Assembly (NCBI GenBank): GCA_025357355.1
Contig: JANXPK010000356.1
Span: 1 to 10,024 of the forward strand
From: Rhodobacterales bacterium
Lineage (GTDB): Bacteria > Pseudomonadota > Alphaproteobacteria > Rhodobacterales > Rhodobacteraceae
Direction of reading: 5' to 3'
DNA: 10,024 bases
Shown piece after piece: positions 1 through 6,039 of the stretch; the stretch's first letter is position 1, and each line of letters opens with the position of its first letter. A program made the translations under genes and the position numbers. Below the pieces are notes generated by a model, which saw only the letters and a program-made list of their open reading frames with translations, was not told the DNA's origin and ran no database searches.

Positions 1-431
1 CGTTTCGCCGGGCCGGCGAAACGGCGGGTTGGCATGACCTCGACTTTCGGGGCTTGCAGGACTTCGGGCATTTTGGACCTCGGATGTTGTGAGGGGGTCA
101 GGGGCAGTGTCGCCAGCACACTGCTGTCGCGCAGGGCGGAGGGCGTCAGCCCGAATTCGGCGCGGAAGGCGCGGCCAAAGGCCTCGTGGCTGGCGTAACC
201 GGCGTCGAGTGCAATGGTCAGGACCGAAGCTGGGCCCTGAGCCAACGCTTCGGCCGCGCGGGTCAGACGGCGGCGCCAGACATAGCGCATCATCGGAAGA
301 CCTGTGGTTTGCACGAAGGCGCGGGCGAGATGGAACGGCGTCACCTGCAGAGCGCTGGCCATATCGTTCAGGTTCAGTTCCTCTGACAGGTTGCTTTCGA
401 TGAGCCACAGGGCTTTGCCGACCACTGACAT
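1..431 (-). CDS. AraC-family transcriptional regulator, 3' end cut by window edge
   Basis: The first 143 codons are visible with no stop, and the gene continues past the left edge. The N-terminal ~105 residues are an AraC/XylS DNA-binding domain placed at the protein's N-terminus. The first helix-turn-helix lies at about residues 20-41, the second at about 69-92, and the family signature (GYASHEAFGRAFRAEFG, then LTPSALR) at about 78-101. After a Pro/Ser-rich linker, the segment from about residue 121 (MPEVLQAPKVEVMPTRRFAG) looks like the start of a GyrI-like effector-binding domain, as in Rob-type regulators with an N-terminal HTH and C-terminal ligand domain; this is inferred because only ~23 residues are visible. 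The start is supported by GGAGG seven bases upstream. The gene is divergent from etfBA with a 217-base spacer, so it could regulate etfBA, itself or a gene to the left. The ligand is unknown. Confidence 0.88.
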   Translation of the reverse strand, partial: MSVVGKALWLIESNLSEELNLNDMASALQVTPFHLARAFVQTTGLPMMRYVWRRRLTRAAEALAQGPASVLTIALDAGYASHEAFGRAFRAEFGLTPSALRDSSVLATLPLTPSQHPRSKMPEVLQAPKVEVMPTRRFAGPAK

Positions 432-648
432 TGGATCCTCCGTGTCATTAGGATTGCCATGCAGCGCTGGTCTTGTCTTGACCACAATTGACCCAGCCAC
501 GGTGATTGCAGTAACCCGACGTGGCGTCGCCGCGACAACCCATGTCGATTTTGGCCTGTTGCGCCCCGCCCCGACAGTTTATGAGGCAACCTGAGTTTGC
601 TTCGGCCCCCGATTCAAAACCGGCGGCCTGTTCAGGGAGATTTGCGCG
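432..648. promoter_or_regulatory. Divergent spacer between araC-type gene and etfB
   Basis: This 217-base spacer should hold the promoters of both the regulator and the etf operon. Visible signals are a direct repeat of TTGACC at 478-483 and 488-493, exactly 10 bp apart (one helical turn), and a short palindrome GTCGC-C-GCGAC at 526-536. Either TTGACC could be a -35 element or a regulator half-site, but no convincing -10 lies at the right spacing (the best is GTAACC at 511-516). AGGGAGA at 634-640 is the etfB ribosome binding site. No promoter can be assigned with confidence. Confidence 0.4.
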
Positions 649-1410
649 ATGAAGGTGCTGGTGCCTGTCAAGCGGGTGATTGATTACAACGTGAAGGTGC
701 GCGTCAAGGCGGATGGCACGGGCGTCGATCTGGCCAACGTGAAGATGTCGATGAACCCCTTTGACGAAATTGCGGTGGAAGAGGCGATCCGGCTGAGAGA
801 AAAGGGTGTGGCGACCGAGATCATCGTGGTGTCGATCGGCGTGAAGCAATCGCAGGAGACCCTGCGGACCGCTTTGGCGATGGGGGCGGACCGGGCGATT
901 CTGATCGAGGCGGCCGACAATGTGAATACCGATATCGAGCCTTTGGCGGTGGCCAAGCTGTTGGCGGCGGTGGTGAAGGCCGAGGCGCCCGGGCTGGTGC
1001 TGTGCGGCAAGCAGGCTATCGACAACGACATGAATGCGACGGGCCAGATGCTGGCGGCGCTTTTGGGTTGGTCGCAGGCGACCTTCATTTCCAAGCTGGA
1101 TATCGACGGCGGCAATGCCGTGGTGACGCGCGAGGTTGACGGCGGTTTGCAGCAGATCTCGGTCAAGATGCCGGCGATCGTGACGGTGGATCTGCGGCTG
1201 AACGAGCCGCGTTATGCCAGCCTGCCCAACATCATGAAGGCCAAAGCCAAGCCCATGGCGCTGAAGACGCCCGCCGATTACGGGGTGGATGTGGCACCAC
1301 GTCTGACCGTGCTGAAAACGGTGGAACCGGCGGGGCGCAAGGCGGGGGTGCGGGTCGGCTCGGTCGCCGAGCTGATTGCGAAGTTGCGTGACGAAGCGGG
1401 GGTGATCTGA
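649..1410 (+). CDS. etfB: Electron transfer flavoprotein subunit beta
   Basis: This encodes a 253-residue protein, full length for bacterial EtfB. With EtfA it forms the soluble FAD/AMP-containing heterodimer that takes electrons from acyl-CoA and other dehydrogenases and passes them to ETF-quinone oxidoreductase. The N-terminus MKVLVPVKRVIDYNVKVRV and the block MSMNPFDEIAVEEAIRL are typical. The ETF-beta signature is complete at residues 159-179 (V-x-R-x2-D-G-G-x-Q ... M-P-x-I-V-T). The partner-recognition loop is at about 185-201 (LNEPRYASLPNIMKAKAK), with Leu192 at the position of human Leu195, which docks into dehydrogenases, and lysines at the positions methylated in the mammalian protein. 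The ATG is preceded by AGGGAGA at 8-base spacing. The stop is one base from the etfA start, so the two are surely co-transcribed. Confidence 0.97.
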   Translation: MKVLVPVKRVIDYNVKVRVKADGTGVDLANVKMSMNPFDEIAVEEAIRLREKGVATEIIVVSIGVKQSQETLRTALAMGADRAILIEAADNVNTDIEPLAVAKLLAAVVKAEAPGLVLCGKQAIDNDMNATGQMLAALLGWSQATFISKLDIDGGNAVVTREVDGGLQQISVKMPAIVTVDLRLNEPRYASLPNIMKAKAKPMALKTPADYGVDVAPRLTVLKTVEPAGRKAGVRVGSVAELIAKLRDEAGVI

Positions 1411-1411
1411 G

Positions 1412-2338
1412 ATGGCCGTGCTGTTGATAGCGGACGTGAATGAAGGTCATCTGGCTACCGATGCGGTGGCAAAGACGCTGATGGCCATTCAGGCGCTGGG
1501 CGAGGTGCATGTGCTGGTCGCGGGCACGGGGGGCGACACTGCCGCCGCCGAGGCCGCGACCTTGCAAGGGGTGACCAAGGTGCTGTTTGCCGACGACCAC
1601 GCCTATTGTCATGGCATGGGCGAGGCGACGGCGGCGCTGGTGGCCGGTCTGGCGCCGGGCTACAGCCACATCACGGGGGCTGCGACCGCGTTCAACAAGA
1701 ACATCCTGCCGCGTGTCGCCGCCCTTCTGGACGTGATGGTGCTGTCGGACGTGACGGCGGTGGTGGATGCGGACACGTTTGAGCGCCCGATCTATGCCGG
1801 GAACGCGGTGCAGACGGTGCGGTCGGCGGATGGCAAGAAGGTCTTTACCGTGCGCACGGCGGGGTTTTCTGCCGTTGGGGCCGGTGGAGCGGCGGCGGTT
1901 GAGAAGATCGGCGGACCGGGCGACGTGGGCCTGTCGGCCTGGGTCGTGGACCGGGTTGCGACCTCGGACCGGCCAGAGCTGACGTCGGCGGGGATCGTGG
2001 TGTCGGGCGGGCGGGGCGTGGGGTCGAAGGAGAGTTTCGATCTGATCGAGAAGCTGGCCGACAAGCTGAATGCGGCCGTGGGGGCATCGCGCGCGGCGGT
2101 GGATTCAGGCTATGCACCGAACGACTGGCAGGTCGGCCAGACCGGCAAGGTGGTGGCGCCGAAGCTGTATGTGGCGGTGGGGATTTCCGGGGCGATCCAG
2201 CATCTGGCGGGAATGAAGGACAGCAAGGTCATCGTCGCCATCAACAAGGACGAAGAGGCGCCGATCTTTCAGGTTGCCGATTACGGGCTGGTCGCCGATC
2301 TGTTCGCCGCAGTGCCGGAGTTGATCGAAAAGCTCTGA
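1412..2338 (+). CDS. etfA: Electron transfer flavoprotein subunit alpha
   Basis: This 308-residue protein, full length for the family, is the FAD-binding partner of EtfB. The N-terminal domain (about 1-185) begins MAVLLIADVNEG and contains the HITGAATAFNKNILPRVAALL-type block. The C-terminal FAD domain has SGGRGVGSKESF (198-209), the QVGQTGK flavin-contact segment (240-246) and the complete ETF-alpha signature at 252-278 (LYVAVGISGAIQH ... VIVAIN). It ends with the usual KDEEAPIFQVADYGLVADLF block. All expected FAD-binding segments are present and nothing is truncated. It starts one base after the etfB stop. There is no strong Shine-Dalgarno beyond GGGGGTGA inside the end of etfB, which suggests translational coupling and matched subunit production. 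The operon ends at the hairpins just downstream. Confidence 0.97.
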   Translation: MAVLLIADVNEGHLATDAVAKTLMAIQALGEVHVLVAGTGGDTAAAEAATLQGVTKVLFADDHAYCHGMGEATAALVAGLAPGYSHITGAATAFNKNILPRVAALLDVMVLSDVTAVVDADTFERPIYAGNAVQTVRSADGKKVFTVRTAGFSAVGAGGAAAVEKIGGPGDVGLSAWVVDRVATSDRPELTSAGIVVSGGRGVGSKESFDLIEKLADKLNAAVGASRAAVDSGYAPNDWQVGQTGKVVAPKLYVAVGISGAIQHLAGMKDSKVIVAINKDEEAPIFQVADYGLVADLFAAVPELIEKL

Positions 2339-2343
2339 GCCAA

Positions 2344-2364
2344 GGTGCGCAATGAATGCGCACC
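2344..2364. repeat. 8-bp-stem hairpin after etfA, probable dispersed-repeat type
   Basis: GGTGCGCA and TGCGCACC form a perfect 8-bp stem around the 5-base loop ATGAA, followed by CCTACGG. It begins 6 bases after the etfA stop. There is no T-run, so it is not a classical intrinsic terminator alone, but it could protect the etf mRNA 3' end. From memory, hairpins of the form GTAGGGTG(C/G)GCA...TGC(C/G)CACC recur between genes in many proteobacteria, so this may be one copy of such a repeat; a genome-wide count would settle that. Confidence 0.6.
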
Positions 2365-2377
2365 CTACGGGGTGTGG

Positions 2378-2402
2378 GGCGGGCGTCAGGCGCCCGCCTG
2401 TT
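2378..2402. terminator. Probable bidirectional terminator between etfA and the convergent gene
   Basis: GGCGGGCG and CGCCCGCC form a perfect 8-bp GC-only stem with loop TCAGG (2378-2398), followed by TGTTT on the plus strand. The plus-strand T-tract is short, but the stem is very stable. It sits in the 64-base gap between etfA and the stop of the leftward gene at 2403, so it probably stops transcription from etfA and perhaps from the opposite side. Confidence 0.65.
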
Positions 2403-3233
2403 TCATCTGAGCACTGTGTCGAGCGCATCGACCAGCTTGGCTGCGACATCGCGGTGGACCGACGGGCCTGGCGACGCGGCAGCGGCGAGCGATTCCAGAG
2501 CGGCAAAGGCCATGCCTTCGAGGTTTTGGGCGCGGGCGTTGGCACTGGCCACCGCTTCGACGTAGGACATTGCGGCTGGCAGGATCTCGGCCAGCATGGA
2601 GCGGTCGACCAGAACCGGGTTCTGTTTGAGGGCGCTGCGGCGTCCCTTGGGTGGTGGCGCTTCATCCGACAGCCACAGCAGAACGGTCCGGCGGGGCAAT
2701 TGGCCGAGGAGGGCCAGCATCCGCTCGACCCAGGCGCGGTGCAGCTCTTCGGCCACGACCTCGAAGCGATCCCGGGACGCGGACTCCAAGGCGGTCAGCA
2801 TGTGCCGCGTGAAGTTGAACTCGGTGAAATCGACATCGGGATAGAGGCTTTTCAGCAGTGGTGTTGCCGCGATGAAGCGGTCGTTGCGGCGCGGATGGAC
2901 CGTGTAATAACGGTTCGACAGGTTGCAGGCCCCGACGATCTGCAGCACCACAGCCTCAGCCTCGGCGGCGATCCGGGTCACCTCTGGCTCGGACAGATAC
3001 ACATCGGGGCCGGCGTTAACGCAGCCCAGATTGATCGAGGTGAAGCCGGTTTCGTCCTCGACCAGGTCGGGAAAGGGTTCCGGCACGTATTTGCCGTAAG
3101 TCTCTGTCCCGCCGAGAAAGGCGATGTAGGGTCGATGCAGGGAGCGGCGTGGTCCCCGAAACAACAGCCGCGATGTCCCATAATTGCACGGAAAATAGTC
3201 CAGAGCGCCTTCGCCCGGAAAAGCGTATGCCAT
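2403..3233 (-). CDS. DUF6473-like conserved hypothetical protein
   Basis: This encodes a 276-residue protein without a signal peptide or membrane segment. I recognise it as resembling the DUF6473 family of Rhodobacterales, whose function is not established. Characteristic stretches are ALDYFPCNYGTSRLLFRGPRR (about 10-30), AFLGGTETYGKYVPEPFPDLV (38-58), INLGCVNAGPDVYL (67-80), VLQIVGACNLSNRYYTVHPRRNDRF (96-120) and VDFTEFNFTRHML (134-146). The spacing of a Gly-rich turn after a hydrophobic strand (GGT), then LGCVNAG, then an Asn-containing block is loosely reminiscent of SGNH-hydrolase blocks I-III, but the catalytic Ser is not evident, so this is only a structural guess. The C-terminal third is Ala-rich and helical. 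The ATG at 3233 has only a GGGTGGG-like ribosome site. The gene is followed by the etf terminators and stands alone on its strand. Confidence 0.8.
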   Translation of the reverse strand: MAYAFPGEGALDYFPCNYGTSRLLFRGPRRSLHRPYIAFLGGTETYGKYVPEPFPDLVEDETGFTSINLGCVNAGPDVYLSEPEVTRIAAEAEAVVLQIVGACNLSNRYYTVHPRRNDRFIAATPLLKSLYPDVDFTEFNFTRHMLTALESASRDRFEVVAEELHRAWVERMLALLGQLPRRTVLLWLSDEAPPPKGRRSALKQNPVLVDRSMLAEILPAAMSYVEAVASANARAQNLEGMAFAALESLAAAASPGPSVHRDVAAKLVDALDTVLR

Positions 3234-3332
3234 TCAACCCACCCAAGTTCAGTTCACACTACCCAAGGGCAAGGCTGCCAGAATGACCTTTCCAATTGGC
3301 TAAAGGGCGAAGTTCGCGGCAAATCTTAACAA

Positions 3333-4316
3333 CTAATTTCGGCTGAGAACCTGCAGCCGGTCGGTCAGCGTGACCTCGCCATCCTGCTCGACCGAACACA
3401 GAACCCCGCGCAGGCGCAGGTCGGGATGGCCGGGCGCGTCGATGAAGGCGCGGGCGTCGGCACCATAGCGCACTTTCCACTTGGCACAGGCGGCGTTGAA
3501 TTGATCGGAGACGCGCAGGACTGCGGTGCCTGTCTGAATGAGGCTGCCGGTTGGCAGGTTCGCCAGCGAGCAATCGAGGTGTGCGATGATCGGGTCGCCG
3601 GGATGCGGGGTGTTCACGCGGTCGCGCCAGACCAGTTCCAGCATCCGCAAGGGCAGGATCGAGACCTGGATGCGCGGGTCGGGGCGGCCATCGGGCAGTT
3701 TCAGCCAGGGGGCAGTGGCCCAACGCTCGCCCGTTATGCCGCCGGAGCGGGTCATGGTGATGCGGGCGGGGAACAGGCGTTTGCCATAGTCGGGTCGCAG
3801 GCACAGGCTGGCGATGGGGGCATCGGTTTTGGGGGCGGCGAGGATGCCTGGCAGGGCGGCTGTCAGTTCGGCGGTCGTCACCGGCTCGGCCTTGCCAACA
3901 TGGGCCACAAGCTCGACGGTATTGCCGTCGGGATCGACGGTGAAGAGGCCACGCCAGCCGATCCACGGGAAGGCCTGGTACTGGGCGGGATAGCCCTGCG
4001 CCGAGAGCCAGCATTGCGCGGCCAGTTGGTCATGGGCGGCGATGCCAAGGGCGATGTGATGCAGGCTGGAAGCCTCGCCCGCCGAAGGCAAGGGGAGGGG
4101 TTGCCCCTCGTGCCGCGCATCATGGGCGAAAAGGGCAAGGACCTGGGTATGGCCATGGTAGCCGGTGGCGAGACGGAAGAAGCGGATCGAGCCTGCGTGG
4201 TCGCCCAAGGGTTCCAGACGCAGGATGTCGCGGTAAAAAGCCGTCATCGCCGCAAGGTCGCGGCAGCGGACAGCGATTTCGCCCAGGTTGCCGATCTGGA
4301 ATGCGGGCTGGGTCAT
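3333..4316 (-). CDS. Fusion protein: N-terminal VOC domain and C-terminal MOSC domain
   Basis: This is a 327-residue cytosolic protein with two recognisable modules. Residues 1-140 resemble a vicinal oxygen chelate (glyoxalase/bleomycin-resistance) domain: LGEIAVRCRDLAAMTAFYRDIL, then LHHIALGI, then DPDGNTVELVAHV. Glu13, His87 and Glu135 fall where VOC metal ligands are expected. Residues ~168-325 resemble a MOSC domain of the YiiM type: LRPDYGKR ... GGITGERW (192-199), GDPIIAHLDCSLANLPTG (240-257), TGTAVLRVSDQ (262-272) and CAKWKVRYGADA (277-288). Cys277 is at the position of the conserved MOSC cysteine. MOSC domains handle sulfur or molybdenum-cofactor chemistry; VOC domains catalyse varied metal-dependent steps. 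The substrate is unknown. The start overlaps the upstream transglycosylase stop as ATGA, so translation is coupled. A frame error joining two genes is unlikely because one frame runs cleanly through. Confidence 0.8.
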   Translation of the reverse strand: MTQPAFQIGNLGEIAVRCRDLAAMTAFYRDILRLEPLGDHAGSIRFFRLATGYHGHTQVLALFAHDARHEGQPLPLPSAGEASSLHHIALGIAAHDQLAAQCWLSAQGYPAQYQAFPWIGWRGLFTVDPDGNTVELVAHVGKAEPVTTAELTAALPGILAAPKTDAPIASLCLRPDYGKRLFPARITMTRSGGITGERWATAPWLKLPDGRPDPRIQVSILPLRMLELVWRDRVNTPHPGDPIIAHLDCSLANLPTGSLIQTGTAVLRVSDQFNAACAKWKVRYGADARAFIDAPGHPDLRLRGVLCSVEQDGEVTLTDRLQVLSRN

Positions 4317-5479
4317 TCGGCATCCACCAGGGCCTGGGTTGGCCAGCCGTCGGCAGGCAGGCCGAGGTGATGCTGTTCGGCCTGCACCGCCTTGCGGGTG
4401 GCGGCACCCATGATGCCGTCGATCTTGCCCACGTCAAAGCCCTTGGCGGCAAGCTTCTTTTGCAGAGCTATCATGCTGTCGAGGGGCAAGGCCGGGTCAG
4501 CGTTGCCCGCATCATAGGCTGCGGCGCCTTGGATCCGGGTCGCGAAATAGGCCGCAGTGGTGACGTAGACAAAGCTTTTGTTCCATTCGAACAGGACTTT
4601 GTAATTGGGATAGGTGATGAAGGCCGGACCCTTGCGGCCCTGTGGCAACAAGATCGAGGCGGGCAGGTCGGCCAGATTGCCCTGACGCGCCCGCACGCCC
4701 ATGGCGGCCCATTGCGAGGTGGGCAGTTCGGTATCGAGACCGGTCTTGGACCAATCAAGGTTGGCAGGCAGCGTTATTTCTTGCAGCCAGGGCTCGCCCG
4801 CGCGCCAGCCGTAGAATTGCAGCATGTGGGCCGCAGACAGGATGGCGTCACGGGCCGAGGATTTAAGCGTGATCTTGCCGTCGCCGTCACCGTCGACACC
4901 ACGTTCAAGGATGTCCTTGGGCAGCATCTGCACCTGGCCGATCTCGCCCGCCCACGCGCCAGTGGTGGTCGCGGGATCAAAGCTGCCCTGTGCGGCAAGG
5001 GAGATTGCGGCGAGGACTTGCGGTTGGAAGAAATCGGGGCGGCGGCAGTCTTGCGCCAAAGTCAAAAGGGCGTTGCGGGTGTTGAAATCGCCCTGGACCT
5101 GGCCAAAATCGGTCTCGAAGGCCCAGAACGCCAGGATGATCCCGCGCGAGACGCCATATTTCTGCTCGGCCTGGGTGAAGGCGGCGTCGTATTTCTTGGA
5201 ATAGCTGAGTGCACCGCTGAGCCGCCCCTTGCTGATCAGGCTTTGCGAGAATTCGACGAAGGTCTTGCGGAAGATGCCCTGACCATGGTCGGCGCGGATG
5301 ACGTTGGGGTCGCGTTCTGACCCATCAAGGAAGGCATGGATGGCGGCGTCGGGGAGCCCGGCGGCTTTGGCCTCGGCGGCCATGGCGTGCAGGAAATCGT
5401 TGAAATCGCCGCCGCAGGGAGCAGACAGCGCCGGGCTGGTGGACAGGCTGGCAAGAAGGGCAATCGTTGACAGACGCAT
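4313..5479 (-). CDS. Lytic murein transglycosylase (MltB family) with peptidoglycan-binding domain
   Basis: This 388-residue exported enzyme should cleave the MurNAc-GlcNAc bond of peptidoglycan with 1,6-anhydro formation. The signal peptide MRLSTIALLASLSTSPALSA is followed by PCGGDF. The Cys is preceded by Pro, so this is not a normal lipobox and signal peptidase I cleavage is likelier. The SLT_2 domain spans about 25-325, with YGVSRGIILAFWAFETDFG at 108-126. Glu122 is the likely catalytic acid, followed by the LLTLA, GEIGQVQMLPKD and PNYKVLFEWN blocks. DGDGDGKITL (196-205) matches the EF-hand-like calcium loop of E. coli Slt35. Residues ~333-388 form a PG_binding_1 domain (LQKKLAAKGFDVGKIDG, then ATRKAVQ). 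The frame stays open another 19 codons upstream, but the ATG at 5479 has GGAG seven bases before it and begins the signal peptide. The stop overlaps the next start by 4 bases. Confidence 0.92.
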   Translation of the reverse strand: MRLSTIALLASLSTSPALSAPCGGDFNDFLHAMAAEAKAAGLPDAAIHAFLDGSERDPNVIRADHGQGIFRKTFVEFSQSLISKGRLSGALSYSKKYDAAFTQAEQKYGVSRGIILAFWAFETDFGQVQGDFNTRNALLTLAQDCRRPDFFQPQVLAAISLAAQGSFDPATTTGAWAGEIGQVQMLPKDILERGVDGDGDGKITLKSSARDAILSAAHMLQFYGWRAGEPWLQEITLPANLDWSKTGLDTELPTSQWAAMGVRARQGNLADLPASILLPQGRKGPAFITYPNYKVLFEWNKSFVYVTTAAYFATRIQGAAAYDAGNADPALPLDSMIALQKKLAAKGFDVGKIDGIMGAATRKAVQAEQHHLGLPADGWPTQALVDAE

Positions 5480-5507
5480 GGGGTGGCTCCGCGTGAACTT
5501 GGTCTCT

Positions 5508-5536
5508 CTATCCCACAGGCGGGGCGTTCTGGGCAA
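5508..5536 (-). promoter_or_regulatory. Weak candidate promoter for the transglycosylase gene
   Basis: Reading leftward, TTGCCC (5536-5531) as -35 and GGATAG (5513-5508) as -10 are separated by 17 bases, about 30 bases before the ATG at 5479. Each box matches the sigma-70 consensus only partly, so this is a tentative call. Confidence 0.25.
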
Positions 5537-5637
5537 ACATTTGTGTCATCGCCCGGGAATATCCGGCGCAGGGCTGGGGGGCATCGTTACATCTTCGCCA
5601 CGGCGATATCGCAAAAAGGTCACATCGCGCAGCTAGC

Positions 5638-5665
5638 TTGAAAATTGCGCGCTGCGGATCATGAT
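5638..5665 (+). promoter_or_regulatory. Candidate promoter for the 116-residue protein gene
   Basis: TTGAAA (5638-5643, five of six consensus bases) and CATGAT (5660-5665, four of six) are separated by 16 bases. Transcription would start near 5672, giving a very short leader before GAGG at 5677-5680. Two palindromes lie just upstream, GCGATATCGC at 5603-5612 and AGCTAGCT at 5631-5638; the second touches the -35 box. Confidence 0.35.
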
Positions 5666-5686
5666 TGGGTCGGGGTGAGGTGGATC

Positions 5687-6037
5687 ATGTTGAGTTTTTT
5701 GTCAAAAGAGGTTCGTGAAGGGCTGGAGGCCGCGCGCAAGTCCGAACAGCGCCGCAAGTCGCGGCTGCGGGTGCAGGTCGGTGGGGCAGTGTTTCCGGTG
5801 CTGCGGTTCTGGCATGATGGCATGGCGCTGGACGCCAAGCTGACGCCGCATCTGCGCGGGCTGGTCGATGTCTACGACGGCGCGCGTCATATCTTTCAAT
5901 GCCTTATCGTGGCGTCGGTGGCCGAAGGCGATGAGCTGGTCTGCGATTTCAAACGCTCGACCATCGTGAACGACAAGGCGCCGCTGGACTTCTGGCGCGA
6001 CGAAAACGCGCCAGTTGGGTATCTGACGCGCAACTGA
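5687..6037 (+). CDS. Small conserved-looking hypothetical protein, 116 residues
   Basis: I cannot name this protein. It begins with a charged amphipathic helix (about 3-28, LSKEVREGLEAARKSEQRRK), followed by a probable beta-rich body: RLRVQV, AVFPVLRFWHDGMALDAK, LRGLVDVYDGARHIFQCLIVASV and DELVCDFKRSTIV. There is no signal peptide or transmembrane segment. Arg22-x3-Arg26 before a small beta-barrel-like sequence recalls the RxxxR motif of c-di-GMP-binding PilZ domains, but the second PilZ motif (D/N-x-S-x-x-G) is absent, so this is only a weak hint. The ATG at 5687 is chosen because GAGG lies six bases upstream; the frame is open to 5645 via a TTG but without a ribosome site. Codon use matches its neighbours. 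It is monocistronic, divergent from the transglycosylase, and stops 2 bases before the convergent PLP-enzyme gene ends. Confidence 0.78.
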   Translation: MLSFLSKEVREGLEAARKSEQRRKSRLRVQVGGAVFPVLRFWHDGMALDAKLTPHLRGLVDVYDGARHIFQCLIVASVAEGDELVCDFKRSTIVNDKAPLDFWRDENAPVGYLTRN

Positions 6038-6039
6038 GC

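Noticed and set aside
1..23. Inverted repeat CGTTTCGCC / GGCGAAACG with 5-base spacer at the window's first bases
   Set aside because: It lies inside the AraC-type coding frame (encoding RFAGPAK), and such GC-rich palindromes arise by chance from codon bias; nothing else supports a regulatory role.
2352..3329. Long plus-strand open frame antisense to the DUF6473-like gene
   Set aside because: It is a mirror of a GC-rich gene with good codon use on the other strand, lacks recognisable domains, and starts in the terminator hairpin.
3426..5320. Plus-strand open frames of more than 300 codons opposite the VOC-MOSC and transglycosylase genes
   Set aside because: Low-complexity Gly/Ala/Arg-rich translations typical of antisense shadows in high-GC DNA; the minus-strand frames carry clear families.
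5480..5536. 19-codon upstream extension of the transglycosylase
   Set aside because: The signal peptide starts at the internal Met encoded at 5479, which has its own ribosome site; the extension would put charged residues before it.
5603..5612. Perfect palindrome GCGATATCGC upstream of the 116-residue protein gene
   Set aside because: Only 10 bp and of a kind frequent in GC-rich genomes; noted under the promoter but not enough to call an operator.
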